A stretch of DNA of 64,000 nucleotides from Panopea generosa (GCA_029582155.1 CM055901.1:2186001-2250000), one strand, 5' to 3'; shown: positions 25,431 through 37,984, counted from the first letter of the stretch. Translations and numbers: made by a program. Notes: generated by a model not told the origin, from the letters alone.

Positions 25431-26674
25431 CTAGTGCATTTTTATAAACATTCAAATGATATAAGCAGGTTCAATCGCGATGTAGATTACGTACGTGTAG
25501 GAGATAGAACTGTGTGAAAAAAAGTGTTAATACAACCATAGGACTTTTTTTAAACCAGCTGTGTTTTTGTGTTGAGTAATTATCTTTAATTTGTATATAT
25601 TGTAAAATTGTATATTCGTAATTTTATTATTGTAAAATTAAAATTGTAAATGTTACTTTGTGTATGATTATATTCTACCCTTGTGAATTGTCGGCCCTTG
25701 GTCATTTTGCTACAGTCAGATAAAAATAAAAACTTAAATTATAATGTGGCGGGTTAGCTGTTTCGTTCAGTATATCATGTAATTACTCTGGTATATTCAA
25801 TATTTACATACCCATGTGTTGACATTTTTTAGTATAGCAAATCCAATAAATGTTATGTCAAAGTCAGATATCCGACCCAGTACACCAATTTAGACAAACA
25901 TCGGAAGCAGTGACATAAATCAGAAAAAAATGTACTAAACAAACTTCTTGTTTCCAGTATAGCTACATTTAAAGTGTCATTACTAGAAAATGATTGATGT
26001 AAAACGTCGTGTTTAATACACGCTAAATATCCTGACATACTAGGTTGTGACCATAAACGACCACAAGGGAACCAGGACCGATCACGTGATTATGATTTGT
26101 CTCATGTAATGTTATCTACATACTTTAGAGAATACAATTATGAAATAATTTTAGAATATATGGTGTGAAGAGATTCACAGCGACGATATATCAACGGTAT
26201 GTACATCATATAAGTCTGAGATTGGTATTTCAAACTCTGATAAAAGCATGTCAATGTCTGGGCAAGATTTCAGGATGCATTCTATCATAAATCAAATAAA
26301 ATTACGGTTTTAATACTATATGAATGAACCCTTTGAACGCAATCGTAAATTCCAACGCAATACCGTTGTCCGTAACGTCTATCGTTCCAAGACCTGACCA
26401 TGCGTACAGATTAACCGGATATGGTGTGACAGCGAGACGTTAATCACGTGTAATGACAAAGATTCCCACTGGCAAAGAATAACAGATCATTAACCAGAAT
26501 TTACCAACAATGAACTTGGAAATGAATACTTCATTTGTTTCTTTGAAAAAAACAGCCTATATATTTATTTTGTCCCACATATCATAGCTGTACGTGTTAT
26601 TAAATAATTGAACATTAAACATAACTCATTTGATAATGGCGTATCAAATTTGATAAGGTTATCAGACTTGATTT
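25431..26674. other. No gene seen; second copy of short motif
   Basis: Contains the 26,066-26,104 copy of the 'gatcacgtgattatgattt' motif described at 22.1 kb. The rest is unremarkable. Confidence 0.5.
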
Positions 26675-27645
26675 CGATCTGACAAGTAAGTTTTACATGT
26701 AAACTGATGTGTTATATTGAAGAAATAACGTTTACGTGACTTTAGAAGCTTCTATATTAGTTACAATTAACATTCACTTTACGATCTCACAAGTTAGTTT
26801 TACATGTAAACTGATGTTTTATATTTAAGAAATTACATTTACATGACTTTAGAAGTCCCTATAATAGTTACAATTAATATTCACTTTACGATTTCACAAA
26901 TTAGTTTTTCATGTTAATTGATATACTATATTTAAGAATTGCATTTACGTAATTTAAGAAGCATCTATATTTGTTACAGTAAACATTCACTTTACGATCT
27001 GACAAGTCAGTTGTATGTGTAAACTGATGTGCTATATTAAAGAAATTACATTTACGTGACTTTAGAAGCTTCTATATAAGTTACAGTTAACATTAACTTT
27101 ACGATCTGACAAGTTAGTTTTACATGTAAACTGATGTGTTGCATTGAGGAAATTACACTTATTTGACTTTAGAAGTCCATATGTTAGTTACAATTAACAT
27201 TCATTTTACGATCTGACAAGTTTGTTAAACATGTAAACCGATGTGTAATATTTAAGAAATTACAATTATGTGACATTAGAAGCCCCTATATCAGTTACAA
27301 TTAACATTCATTTTACGCTCTTACAAATTTGTTTTTACATGTAAACTTATGTGTTATATCTACGAAATTACACTTATTTGACTTTAGAAGCCCCTATATT
27401 AGTTACAATTAACATTCACTTAACGGTTTCACAAGTAAGTTTTGTAAACTGATGTGTTATATTTAAGAAATTACATTTATGCGACTTTAGAAGTCCCTAT
27501 ATTAGTTGCAATTAACATTCACATTACGATCTGACAAGTTAGTTTTTACATGTAAACTGATGTGTTATATTTAAGAAATTACATTTATGTGACTTTAGAA
27601 GCCCCTATAATAGTTACAATTAACATTCACTTCACGATTTCACAA
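26675..27645 (+). repeat. 107-bp tandem repeat, about nine copies
   Basis: 'cattcactttacg' or a close variant recurs at 26,771, 26,878, 26,985, 27,091, 27,199, 27,307, 27,413, 27,517 and 27,625. Each unit has 'acatgtaaactgatgtg', 'aagaaattacatt', 'gactttagaag' and 'tagttacaatta'. Units differ by scattered substitutions and one- or two-base indels, with stops in all frames. Confidence 0.93.
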
Positions 27646-28060
27646 GTCCAGTTTCCTGTACTTCTATTACTTCCTCACCAGTTAGCTATATGACACAGTT
27701 ACAATCTAGTACACCCCTTACGATCTCACAAGTTCAGTATCATGTACTTCTCTTACTTCGCCACCAGTTAGCTGTATGAAACACTTACGATCATGTACAC
27801 TCCTTACGATCTCGCAAGTTCAGTATCCTGTACTTATCTTACTTCGCCACTAGTTAGCTATATGACACACTTACAATCTTGCAAGTTCAGTATCCTGTAC
27901 TTCTCTTACTTCCTCCATCAGTTAGCTGTATGAAACACTTACGATCATGTACACTCCTTACGAACTCGCAAGTTCAGTATCCTGTACTTCATTAACTTCG
28001 CCACCAGTTTGCTATATGACATACTTCTGTCCATCACACTATCGATCTAGTACAAACTAA
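27646..28060 (+). repeat. 86-bp tandem repeat, about five copies
   Basis: It directly abuts the 107-bp array. The markers 'tgtactt' and 'aagttcagtatcctg' recur at 27,657, 27,743, 27,829, 27,896 and 27,982; one unit has lost about 20 bases. 'cttacgatct-acaagt' links it to the 107-bp unit, so it may have arisen from it. Confidence 0.9.
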
Positions 28061-28689
28061 CGATCTCGAATCCATTGCTTACCACTTATATTGCATCCAA
28101 ACATATAAAACAAATAGTGCAACAAAAACATGTGGCATACCAGTAATGAAAGACAAAATTCTAGTCATAATCTGCCATAATTTAGACATCATAGGAATCG
28201 AACATATGGTGCATCTCTCCAGCTTGTATATTCTAATGTACCATAGTACGGGACATAGTCGATGCTGCCGCAAGTAAACAGATAAAGTATGACCAAGCAT
28301 CAACTTTACAACCGAGATCAGTTGTTACGCGCATCGTGAACATTTATACCTTCGCAAGTTTCCACACTGCATACATACCATACTTACTTCAGGAAATTTT
28401 AGTCGGTACAAATATTTCAAGACAACACATAGAGATAGTATCAAAAACGCGTGTGTCGAAAGCAATAAAAAGGAGTTATAACAGAAACCTAACGTGACAT
28501 GTACTAAAGTAAATATATTACTCTAACTGAAATGTAAACAATATCAATACGATTAAGGAACTACTGTTCGGTATTCCATAATTATGTACCAACTTTAAAA
28601 CTGTTTAGTGCGTCAAATGGAAGAAATATGTTCAAAGTCAGTGGTTATTTCATATCGTATGCAATTTATACAATGACGGACTTATCTCT
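28061..28689. other. No gene seen
   Basis: A 74-codon minus-strand frame at 28,079-28,303 has no recognisable feature and is not called. Confidence 0.45.
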
Positions 28690-30084
28690 CAATCATACAC
28701 AAACGGGTAAGAAGTGCCAACACACCTATTTAGGGCGATTTACTCACTGTACCCGTTCATTCTGTGTACTTTACTGAATACTTTTTGGTAGTTTCAATTG
28801 GTCCCAATTCATTAATAATATATCCCCATCTATTCTAGTCATGAGACATTTGAGACAAGTCTCCATTATTTCAACACCTATAGGCGTCACCTGCAGTCTC
28901 AGTGCTTTATAGAGCGAAGACTTTTTCATTTTGCATTATCCTCTCATCTCTTGAAAAGACATAACGTAGCCATGTTCGTGTTATTTTCCAGTTTTGCAAA
29001 AGATGTAATGGAATGTTTCTACAGACTTCCCGACTTGTATTGATTTATGAATCACACAAAAGTACTGGAACGTCTCCAGATAATTCTTAGAGCTTCTTAT
29101 ATTGATAACTTGGAGGCCGATACAACCCAGAAACGTTTCATGAACATGTAAATACGAGCTTGTGTTACCGTATAGAACGTCTATTAGGAACGGAAAATTT
29201 AGCGCAAGTCCTGCCTAAAACTTATCAAATATCTTTCCTAATTTTCAAAATGTTTATTGTTGTAGTAAAGTCGTGTAATAAGATGTTGTTTTTTATCAAA
29301 ATATGTAATTAGTGAAATGCAGTGAAACATGTTTTTTTTCACAAAGCTTGTTTGATACACTGAAGCACATATAACTTTTGCTGGAACAGTGTTATACAGT
29401 GTTATACATAAATCTACTAAACATGTTAGTTGACTAAATCCTGCTAGCTATACTATTCTAGCATGTAGTAAACATGCCAGAACTCTAAAATTAAAAAATA
29501 TGTGTAAACGAAATAAATTGGAAAATGCCAGTTTATCGAGATAATAAAACCATTCATTACTTTTCTTATTTTGTATCGCATCATCAACTTTGAGAAAGCA
29601 TGCTGTTTAACAGTTATTGAGGATTTTTTATTTATGTAAATAATTCAGTTTGTATAAATATCACTGAATATTTATTAAAATCCCTGTGTTGTTATACGTT
29701 TTATACAGATGTAGATAAAAGACCAATATCAACCTCAAACTGTTTGTGGTTTTGTGCAACAACCAAGAAACAAACCCTGACAGATACATGACACAATTTG
29801 TTTAAAATACTGTTAACGCTATATTACTCCAACACAACCACATGTTGTACATAGTAAAATTCACATATCATTTATAGCAAACCATAGAAAGCCTAAATTA
29901 TTCGTCCTATATATAAATTATATATAAATTATAATTTATTCAAAAGTTAGATGTATATTTAAAGTTTTGCTCGTCGCCATATCAAATATATATTAGCTAA
30001 TTATATTTAAAATAATGTGTATATATAACGATATCATTTATCTTGTTTATTTACGTATGATCAATGTATTTTCAATGGGAATAA

Positions 30085-30185
30085 TCGCCATTTTCGACAC
30101 ATTTCATGTTATGTATGGCATATCCAGTTTCCCTGCTGGTAGAATACCTCATGATTGATCTTAGCAGAACCACCGTCCTCCTGTA
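30085..30185 (-). mobile_element. SINE-B tail fragment
   Basis: 'cgccattttcgacacatttc' and 'ggcatatccagttt' are the reverse complement of the SINE-B tail seen at 34.05 kb. The tRNA-like head is absent. Confidence 0.65.
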
Positions 30186-30600
30186 TATAGAAAATGTACA
30201 TTGTGTCACCTTAATGACATTGAAGTTGAGTATCATTTTGTGATTATATGTCCTTTCTATGGATTATTAAGAATTTAGTACGTACCTAAATAGTTTTACC
30301 ATGGTCCGAGTATGCATAAATTTGACCTTTGAAACGCGTCCAAAACTGATATTTTAAATAAATTAGCAGTATTTCGTATCAAGGCATTTAAGTCAAGATC
30401 AAAGTTTTAAATTCAAACAATTGATGTGTTAATGTGCACTTATATTGTCACTATACGATTCATTGTTTACTTCAAAATATATTCATTTATGTAACATAGT
30501 TATGTTCATCCTCAAATTGCTTCATGCATATTGTATTGTTTGTGTAAAGAACGATGAACTGGATATGTTCATGTTATATTGAATACAATTCTGTTCTGTT
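30186..30600 (+). pseudogene. LINE C-terminal fragment with zinc-knuckle-like motif
   Basis: At about 30,200-30,285 the plus strand reads C-T-L-C-H, then IEVEYHFVIICPFY, then GLLRI and a stop. The C-x2-C ... EYHF-x3-CP-x-Y layout is the C-terminal motif that follows the RT domain in CR1/Jockey-type LINEs; the 57 kb LINE has a related one. Stops are frequent afterwards. The right end, near 'attgaatacaattctgttct', may be the LINE 3' end, which abuts a SINE head. Too short to name a clade. Confidence 0.65.
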
Positions 30601-30716
30601 TTATAACTGCCTAAACTTTTCACATAACACTTTGGATCGAGCGGGACTCGAACCTAATACTTCAGCGGTGAGAGGAAAGTGATGCGGTGCCTTAGACCAC
30701 TCGGCCACGAATGATC
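30600..30716 (-). mobile_element. SINE-B head (tRNA-Leu/Ser-like)
   Basis: Minus strand: 'gtggccgagtggtctaaggc' is an excellent A box of type II tRNAs, and 'ggttcgagtcccgctcg' is a B box. The spacing between the boxes fits a long variable arm. Acceptor strands do not pair properly and a SINE-like sequence follows, so I call it a SINE rather than a tRNA gene. Confidence 0.75.
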
Positions 30717-30827
30717 CTGAATGAATGTCTTAAAAATCAATCAGAAAATTAAAACAAAACTTAATCAAGGTAAGACAACGTTCTATGTGTCAGAAAGATA
30801 AACATGAAAATTGTTATTTATATTAAC

Positions 30828-31075
30828 CAGGGGTCGTGAGTTTGAATCCCCGCCCGGCAACATTCTGTGTGATGATTGATATACGACATTGTGTCTCATT
30901 ATCATTCGTCTCTCGCCGCTGATTCAAGTGGGGAAGTTATCAGTTACGTGCGGAGATGGGGTAAAACTGGTTTAACTTCCAGGATCCCAGGAAACAGTAC
31001 TTATTTAACTGATCGTCTATCTCTCGATGGAATTTAATTGACGCTAAATATTCAATCAATCAATCAATAATTATA
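30828..31075 (+). mobile_element. SINE-C copy, best preserved
   Basis: It begins at a B box ('gtcgtgagtttgaatcccc'), so the A box is truncated. It continues with 'gatatacgacattgtgtc', 'cgctgattcaagtgggg', 'tcagttacgtgcggagatgg', 'caggatcccaggaa' and 'taactgatcgtct'. It ends 'gacgctaaatattc' plus an (AATC)n tail, a short-repeat tail as many tRNA SINEs carry. It is inserted in R1 copy A. Confidence 0.85.
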
Positions 31076-31480
31076 TTGGGGATTAGTCATCATCAGTATA
31101 TACTCTGTGGGTAGTGTGTTTAACTTCAATAAGATATTATGTCCGCTGTATTTATTCAATATGTTTAACTTATTTTATCATAAGCACGGTTTATTATAAA
31201 GATGACAATAAATAACGAAATGTATATATCTGCTTATAGAATGACACTATTCCATTACCGCTAATACTTCTAAAAGTATGCATAAACCAAAGTCATGAAC
31301 ACATTTCCGCTATATATTTTATGGTATTTACCGCCAGTGTGTGTTATCTGATAATAAGTGGTAGACAAATCCATCCGAATGTTTTGTATTGTTTTATATG
31401 CCGCTAACACGCAATTCAGACATTGCATGTTGTCTCTGATGATGGATTCAAATATTAATGTTACATTTTATAAATCCTAG

Positions 31481-33919
31481 TCGTTTGGGGAATATTACAG
31501 TTATTCCGTAAAATACCATCTTAGTATTATTATATGGTAAAGCCGTTGATTGCAGAGCAAATTTTTAATAAGCATTCATTATAATTTGATTTTTGTGTGT
31601 GTTTTATCAAGGAATTATAAAGAGAAGAAAAAGCAACTGATTGAGATTTTGTGAACGCTCGCGTATTCACCCCAAATCCCGCAATATCTCGTTTTCAATT
31701 ATCTTAACTTCCATTCATCTCGGGAATACAAATAAAGATTCTTACATTACAGAACGAAATTGCCATCAAAACAATACCATTCCCAGAAATTTGTGTTTAA
31801 AATTGTTGAAGTACTTGTGATTACAAAATTTGTATACAGCAGCTAAAATAACGACAAATTACGTAAATTTTCCTTTAAACATCAAAATTTTTAATTCAAG
31901 ATCATTTTGCAGGATCAAAGCATGTTTAAACATTTACGATTAACTAACAGTTTACGAACAAGAAATCAGTTGCCTGTGAATTATGAATGATTAAGTTGCA
32001 AATTATGAATCCTTTGTGTGCTATTTCATAAACATTAAGTCAGGAGTTGCAAGTTTCCTATCCTTCTATACAAGTTCTTGGTTTTATACTTTGCTGTAAG
32101 TGTTTCGTCAAATAAATTTGCATATATAATTAATCTTCTACTTTTACCTTCTCCGTTTAATTCATACGCATGGCAAGCATCGGCTTCTATCCCATTTATC
32201 GACTATACCAAGCGAACAATGGCACCATATTCAGTTATTATCATGAAGCTAAATGTATCGAACCAACCAGTCATATATATGTCATGTTTACATGTATGTA
32301 ATAGGAATAAATATATTTGAAGTGTAGTTATTATGAAATAAAAGTAGGAAAATAGATCTGATATTTGGAATATTAAGCATATAAACTTTATATTGTATCG
32401 GCCTGATATGATACGTGTTAATCCTATTTTTCTACACAATCAACTTACATAAATAATCAAATAATTTTATATTAACTTATTTCTTTAAAACACATGTTTT
32501 ATTAATGTTCTACTGAATCGTACACTATTCATATACTAGATTTCAGACAACAACGCTTAGTGGTAATAGACTAAACATCTCGTAATAAAAATTAATAATT
32601 ACGTCATGTGACAGAACACTTCAATTTGCATATGCTTATATGACAGATGTCTACCTAGTTGGAACGCTTTATTTTATATTTACGCTTAGTATAATGCCAC
32701 TGCTGATATCTGTTGGAAGGTTAAAGGCCCCACTACAACGACCCTGAAGACAAATAACTTTCGAGTAAATATATAAATGGTAAATGGTTATATCTCCTCC
32801 ACCAATAAAGGAAATATGTATTTCAAAATCCATTGGGAAGCACCAGTTCATTGTTACAGTGTGCCGCATAGTTTTACCGTAAGCTCAGTTTACTATACCA
32901 AGGTAAAGGAAGATCGGTAAATCTATCATAAAATAAAATTTATAATAATCCCTGCATCTTGTTTTACATATTTCATAGCTAAACAAGTGAACAATTTGAA
33001 ATATATGCATATTAATAATGCTGATATTCAAAGGTTTAGACTCGAAACTGATATTTATCAGCATTACGACTATTTCTGGGAGACATTTAAGTGCCAATTT
33101 AGGGCATAAGAAGATACAAGCGTATTCTGGAAACATTCAAATGCACTTCGTATCTAGACTATAAGTCTATTGTGATGCAAGGCGAGGTCAATACAGGCAT
33201 GTTACACACATCATAGTCTCGCTGTTTGTTACCGCATTTCTGTCAAAGTGCATTTGGCAAAGCTCCATGATGCCCATCATTGCCAACAGAAACACATTCC
33301 AGTCTCATATTATAGAAATAAAATATTATAGAAGGATTTTGTATATATAGCAAGGGAGCTATGTTTATTCGTGTAATCAAAAATAGAAAAATTGGTGTAA
33401 AACAGGAAAATCGATATTAAGAGTTCATTTACTTATAATTGGCTTGCAGCGCACAGTTGCAATCTTAAAAAATAAAATGACCCCAATCTCTTGGCAACCA
33501 TATTTGAATTCACAGTAAACCAAATAACATTTTTCATACATACCATTTCTTTTAAAAATCGACTTTTTCATACTTTATAGTTCGTATTAGAGTTGCTGCT
33601 TGGTAGGTTTTAAATCAATAAGTCACAAAATTGTTATTATGCAATTGTTCAGACACAAACTTGATGAACAACTAAAACCAGCTGCTAGATGTTTATATAT
33701 AGGCAGAAACAGAGACGTGTGAGTAGAGTATGAGCCATCTTAATATGTCAATCTTTATCAAACTTGTATTAATCACAAGTTGTTTAGTGTCTGTTAATTG
33801 TAAAATTTGTTTTCTTGCTTCGCCTTATCGTTTTTTTCTTCAGTATTTTCAATTTGAATTACACAATAGTTTCATATAAAGAATAGGTAATTGAAATGCT
33901 TGTTTTTTCCATAAAAAAG
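31481..33919. other. No gene seen
   Basis: About 2.4 kb of AT-rich DNA. Several 65-85-codon frames exist on both strands (for example 32,078-32,320 and 32,885-33,136). They show no domain, repeat or paired splice sites that I can defend. Confidence 0.45.
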
Positions 33920-34180
33920 GTCCTCCGTGGCCGAGTGGTCTAAGGCCCGTCTGAAAATCACTTACCCCCAACGCTAAGTTCGTAGGTTCGAGTCCCGCTC
34001 GCTCCAAACACTTTACGTGAGATAGTTTCCAGTTTCGGAAAACCGGGGATTAATGGATATGCCATATAAAACCTGAAATGTGTGAAAAATGGCGTTGAAA
34101 CCAATTCTTTCATGAAATGTTTGACAGCACAATTTCTTCGTAATACTTCATTCAAAAATTAAAATTAAAAATGAAAATTA
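33920..34180 (+). mobile_element. SINE-B copy, reference copy
   Basis: The head 'gtggccgagtggtctaaggc' and B box 'ggttcgagtcccgctcg' are intact. They are followed by 'ctttacgtgagatagtttcc', 'ggatatgccat', 'acctgaaatgtgtgaaaa' and an A-rich end with 'attaaaa' repeats. This copy shows that the heads and tails seen separately at 7 and 30 kb belong to one family of about 200-250 bases. Confidence 0.85.
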
Positions 34181-34499
34181 TTGAATAAATGTCACACTGC
34201 ATATAAATCACAAACATATTATAAATGTGACGATATTTCGGCATAATATCAATCGTAGTAATGTATAAATACCAGATTGCCATAGAAAACCATTGTAAAC
34301 ACATAGGCTAGAACGAAAATCACATAAATTCAATTTTAGAAATTAAAAATAAAAAGATCGACTGAAGTAAGCAAATACCTGTTTTATCCAACAATGTACA
34401 TGTATAAGTTTTATCAACACTTTAAAAATGTTTTGTGGGCCAATTGAGGAAACATGTTGAATATCAGTATTTGCTTAAATTGTTAACTAACACAAGTAT
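34181..34499. other. No gene seen
   Basis: AT-rich spacer between the SINE and the MITE. Confidence 0.5.
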
Positions 34500-34699
34500 A
34501 TATAGTAGAACTTCGTTGAATCGAACACGGATGACTAGAACACCTCCTATAGTTCTAACCACTTACCTTATCCCAACTGAATTCCTATTTCGATGTATAT
34601 ACATGCACATGTACGGTATGATGTTGAACACTACTTGGCTCGAACAGCCCTTAACTCGAAATATTTTGACCGGGTTCGAGTCATCGAAATTCTACTGTA
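34500..34699. mobile_element. pogo/Tigger-like MITE with about 24-bp TIRs
   Basis: The left end 'tagtagaacttcg-tgaatcgaac' and the right end, whose reverse complement is 'cagtagaatttcgatgac' plus 'tcgaac', form imperfect inverted repeats of about 24 bases. Both are flanked by TA, the target duplication of Tc1/mariner/pogo elements. The roughly 195-base interior is non-coding; a 150-codon frame crossing it is chance. Confidence 0.75.
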
Positions 34700-34974
34700 A
34701 GTTCTTCAGCAAGATGCTTACTACTGACCGACCCAAAGTGGCGACCCCTGGTGTGACATCTTCTTTAAATGTGTTTTGCACCTATTATGGTTATGTTATG
34801 TATCTTTATGATGCACATGCTTTTTATGAATGCTTGACCATCGCTACGTCTATTATAGGTCATATTAGTATTATTTGTGTGAGATGAGTACAAAGAATGT
34901 AGTTGAGTTATTATGTACATCGTAAATGTGTCACAACAGTGACGGTGTAACCTTACAAACATAGACTATTGGCT

Positions 34975-36340
34975 TAACAATTTCAACACACACCAATCGA
35001 TACTGGACATTTTACTCATACTCACCTCACTACGTGCGCTTTACGGAATACTGTTTCATTCATCAATAATTCATATCTAACATTCGTGTTACATGTATGT
35101 GACGTTTGAGACAAATCGCCAACATGTCAACACCTCTAGTCACCATCTCTCACACAATCTGCATTCTCAGTGCCCCATAGCACGTTCATAGTACGTTGGT
35201 ATGTTTATTTTATCTCATTACTTAGTCGTTTTTCTTTTGATAGGATTTGTTTTCAATACACATTAACTGACGGTAAATAAAAATGAGCATCTGGCATAGG
35301 GGTGCATTTCGCAAAAGAAAACGTACGACAAAACTCAACAATTATTGATGATATTTTACATTTATACAAATGAATCAACACTTGACTCCAATCATGCGAA
35401 AAAAAGTTATGAACATACCACGAAGAAATTGTCAAAATGACTTAACAGCTAGTTTTATCTCAAGTCAAAAAAGACCAGTGCGAAAAAGGTCCTAAGTTAT
35501 ATCTTAAACCAAAAGGTTGTTAATGTATTAATGAAACAAATGTTCTTATTTTCCAACATATCATTTTTAATGTTAATTGTAGATATGATATTAAATATCA
35601 TAAAGGTTACAAAGGTTAATTTTATAATAGGTTTACTGTTCAAACAGCTAACACAGATGTCATAAATATACATGTAAACTTTGATGTGACATGTGATATA
35701 CTAGATGCGTTACTCACAATCACATTATTGTAAAAGTCATTATTGCCAATATATCGTTTCTGTAAAAAGTGAAACACCAAATTACGTATTTAATATTTAG
35801 TAAGGTTTTACACCAAACCAACCACTATAGACTTAAGAGAAAAAATCTCCTGAAGTCGTTTGACAACATAATTTTCTTATACTATCATCTGCTGTGTCAA
35901 ATTATATTTATTTCTGTTTGATTTTTGTTTTAGCTCGAGCTTAAGTCTATAATTTGTTGAGATTGGTGTGTCCCTTTAAGATTAATGTATATATATATAG
36001 CGAAAGGATACATACCTATAAACGTCGACAGTTAAAGGAACAATAAATGTATTGCATATAAAGTCATTTTTCATTTTCTAAATTAAAAAATAAAACAACA
36101 AGATAAGGAGTTGTTGCACAACATATTCATCAACACATAGAAAATAATTATCAAACCAGTTTCAGATATGATCGATTATATATTTTTTATCACTTATAAT
36201 AATTTAAAAATGAATAATTTGGTTTTATTTTATAGGCAGCTTGCACGCAATTAAGACAGAGTGTCGTTTGCCTAATAATAGATTCATACATAAATGATAC
36301 ATTTTATTAATCCGCGTTCATTTGGTCACTGATAAGTCAT
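34975..36340 (+). repeat. Dispersed repeat R1, copy B (old)
   Basis: 34,975-35,235 matches the R1 start ('atcgatac-ggacattttactca', 'gcgct-tac-gaatac', 'gacaaatcg-caacatgtcaacacct', 'tctcagtgc'). 36,180-36,340 matches the R1 end ('acgcaattaagacag', 'aatgatacattttattaatc'). The middle has diverged beyond recognition by eye. Confidence 0.6.
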
Positions 36341-36547
36341 CATGCAATAAGTCTATCCTAGAACCTTTTACATGTATCTCCCGAATCAGGTCTATTAACC
36401 CTCAATGAAAAAGTAAATGAATTATGTGCCTCCCCCATAATTCAAAGCAATAGGACGCTTATTAAACTGTGACGTCATTCAAACTTTCAGTTGAAGCAAC
36501 TGACCAATCAACGTGCTCAAATGTGGCTTTCCCAACATTGCTATTCA

Positions 36548-36576
36548 ACGGACCCAGTAGGGAGAGCTGGGTCCGT
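36548..36576. repeat. Perfect 10-bp-arm palindrome
   Basis: 'acggacccag' and its exact reverse complement 'ctgggtccgt' are separated by nine bases. It could be the core of a small foldback element or a chance hairpin. Confidence 0.8.
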
Positions 36577-37299
36577 ACTACAGACCATCATGCAGTTAAA
36601 CAAAGTATGATTTATAACTTCTTAGAACGTAGAAGCAAATTATATATACTTATTTTTTATAGTGCATGTATATTTTTATAGGCTATTTTAATAGTTTTGT
36701 TTAATTATGTTTGTTTAAATTATGTGATATATACTTAATTGCTGGAACTACATGTACTATGTATTACTAATATGTACATGTATATTACAGAACTAATAAT
36801 ATTTCCATATTATGAAGTTTATCTATAATGAAATAGAAACAGTAACTATGGCAAATGGATATGATAAGTCACGACTTTAATACCGTTACACGTTAGATGT
36901 ATTCATAATATGATTGGTGTTTAACCTAAATTTCTATCCAATCAGCTTGCATCGATTTGCATGAACGTATTTCGTTAAAACAGGTTATGTCGGATGTTTA
37001 TTAAATCAATTGTTCAGGGTTCAGACATATAGCCATGTTATTAGCCACGTATTTGTATAAACAAATTACACACGTTTCATTTTCGTGTTATCGGGAAAAT
37101 TCCAGCACTTTACATGAACAAATCACCTGATCTGGCCTGAAACCGTACGGCCCCTATTAAAGGGATTATATTGGCAAGTTACACAAACACGCTGTTAATC
37201 CAGCCTATTCCTGTATGCAGTGTGCACAAAATAATGCTTATGTATTGACGTATAACCTGTATTTACTTGAAAGTTATCAAATTAACAGTAATTGAATAT
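36577..37299. other. No gene seen
   Basis: AT-rich sequence without recognisable features. Confidence 0.45.
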
Positions 37300-37480
37300 T
37301 GGCCAAAACTTTATTACGTCCCGCAATAAAGTATTGCGCAATGTTTACATTGAACTTCGTAAACTTCCCGAACAAAGCCTCGAAAACGAGATCGGGAACG
37401 CGTCTTCACGATGTTATCCGATGATTGATCGGAAACCCGAAAGCGGTTCGTTGAAAATGGCAAATGTAAACAAAAACGTG
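37300..37480. promoter_or_regulatory. CpG-dense patch, possible regulatory region
   Basis: This 180-base patch contains many CpGs ('cccgaacaaagcctcg', 'gagatcgggaacgcgtc', 'ggaaacccgaaagcggttcg') in a window where CpG is scarce. Short frames are open on both strands, as expected from the raised GC. CpG persistence can mark an unmethylated promoter or recent transposon DNA; I cannot tell which. Confidence 0.3.
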
Positions 37481-37984
37481 GCTTCAAAAGCCTGATGTTT
37501 GTAGCAAAGAAGTTATGCGATTTGACCATTTAGACGCGTATATCTCCAAGTTATAAGTGTATCTTTATGCTGGGCGTGTGCATTTAGGACAGGGAATTGA
37601 CGGTAATATGACAATATAAACCCTTTAACAATGAGGCACTATTTTTATAAAAGATACCTTTAAATAGAACACTATTATGTAAGGTGTAACTGTACTTTGT
37701 GAAGTGACTACCTACACGAAAATAAACATCAGGTTGTGGAAATTGTGTTAAAGTGTGATAGTTTTGGACTGAAATTGAGGGGCGTTGAAACGCGTTTATA
37801 TCAGGATAGAATGAAAACCGTTATGGAAACAACCCCAACAAAAATAATAGCACTCATGCGGGATGCATTTCTTATAAGATGATAACCCATCCCAAACCCA
37901 GTCCCATCCCGCTTCAACCATCAAACGTTAAAATGGAAGACATACTCTCCCCACATGTGCCTTTCTGGTGGTTACATACGCAGA

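Larger units (their letters stand above)
28690..31480 (+). repeat. Dispersed repeat R1, copy A (old, interrupted)
   Basis: Segments at 28,690-29,150, 29,350-29,560 and 31,200-31,480 match, in order, the R1 copies at 39.8-41.7 and 46.9-50.5 kb. Markers are 'cttagagcttcttatat', 'tgctggaacagt', 'aatacttctaaa', 'catttccgct' and 'catccgaatgttttgtat'. SINE and LINE pieces are inserted between the segments. No coding frame is visible, so this is a large non-coding repeat of unknown class. Confidence 0.7.

Noticed and set aside
26675-28060. CRISPR-like regular repeats
   Set aside because: Units are contiguous and diverged with no unique spacers, and the DNA is eukaryotic in character.
30600-30716. 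Candidate tRNA gene on the minus strand
   Set aside because: Same reason: the head belongs to SINE-B and no clean cloverleaf can be drawn.
33920-34010. Candidate tRNA-Leu or tRNA-Ser gene
   Set aside because: A and B boxes are good, but the acceptor strands do not pair and the sequence continues into a SINE body shared with other copies.
34435-34887. 150-codon plus-strand frame
   Set aside because: It runs straight across a MITE including both inverted repeats, so it is chance.
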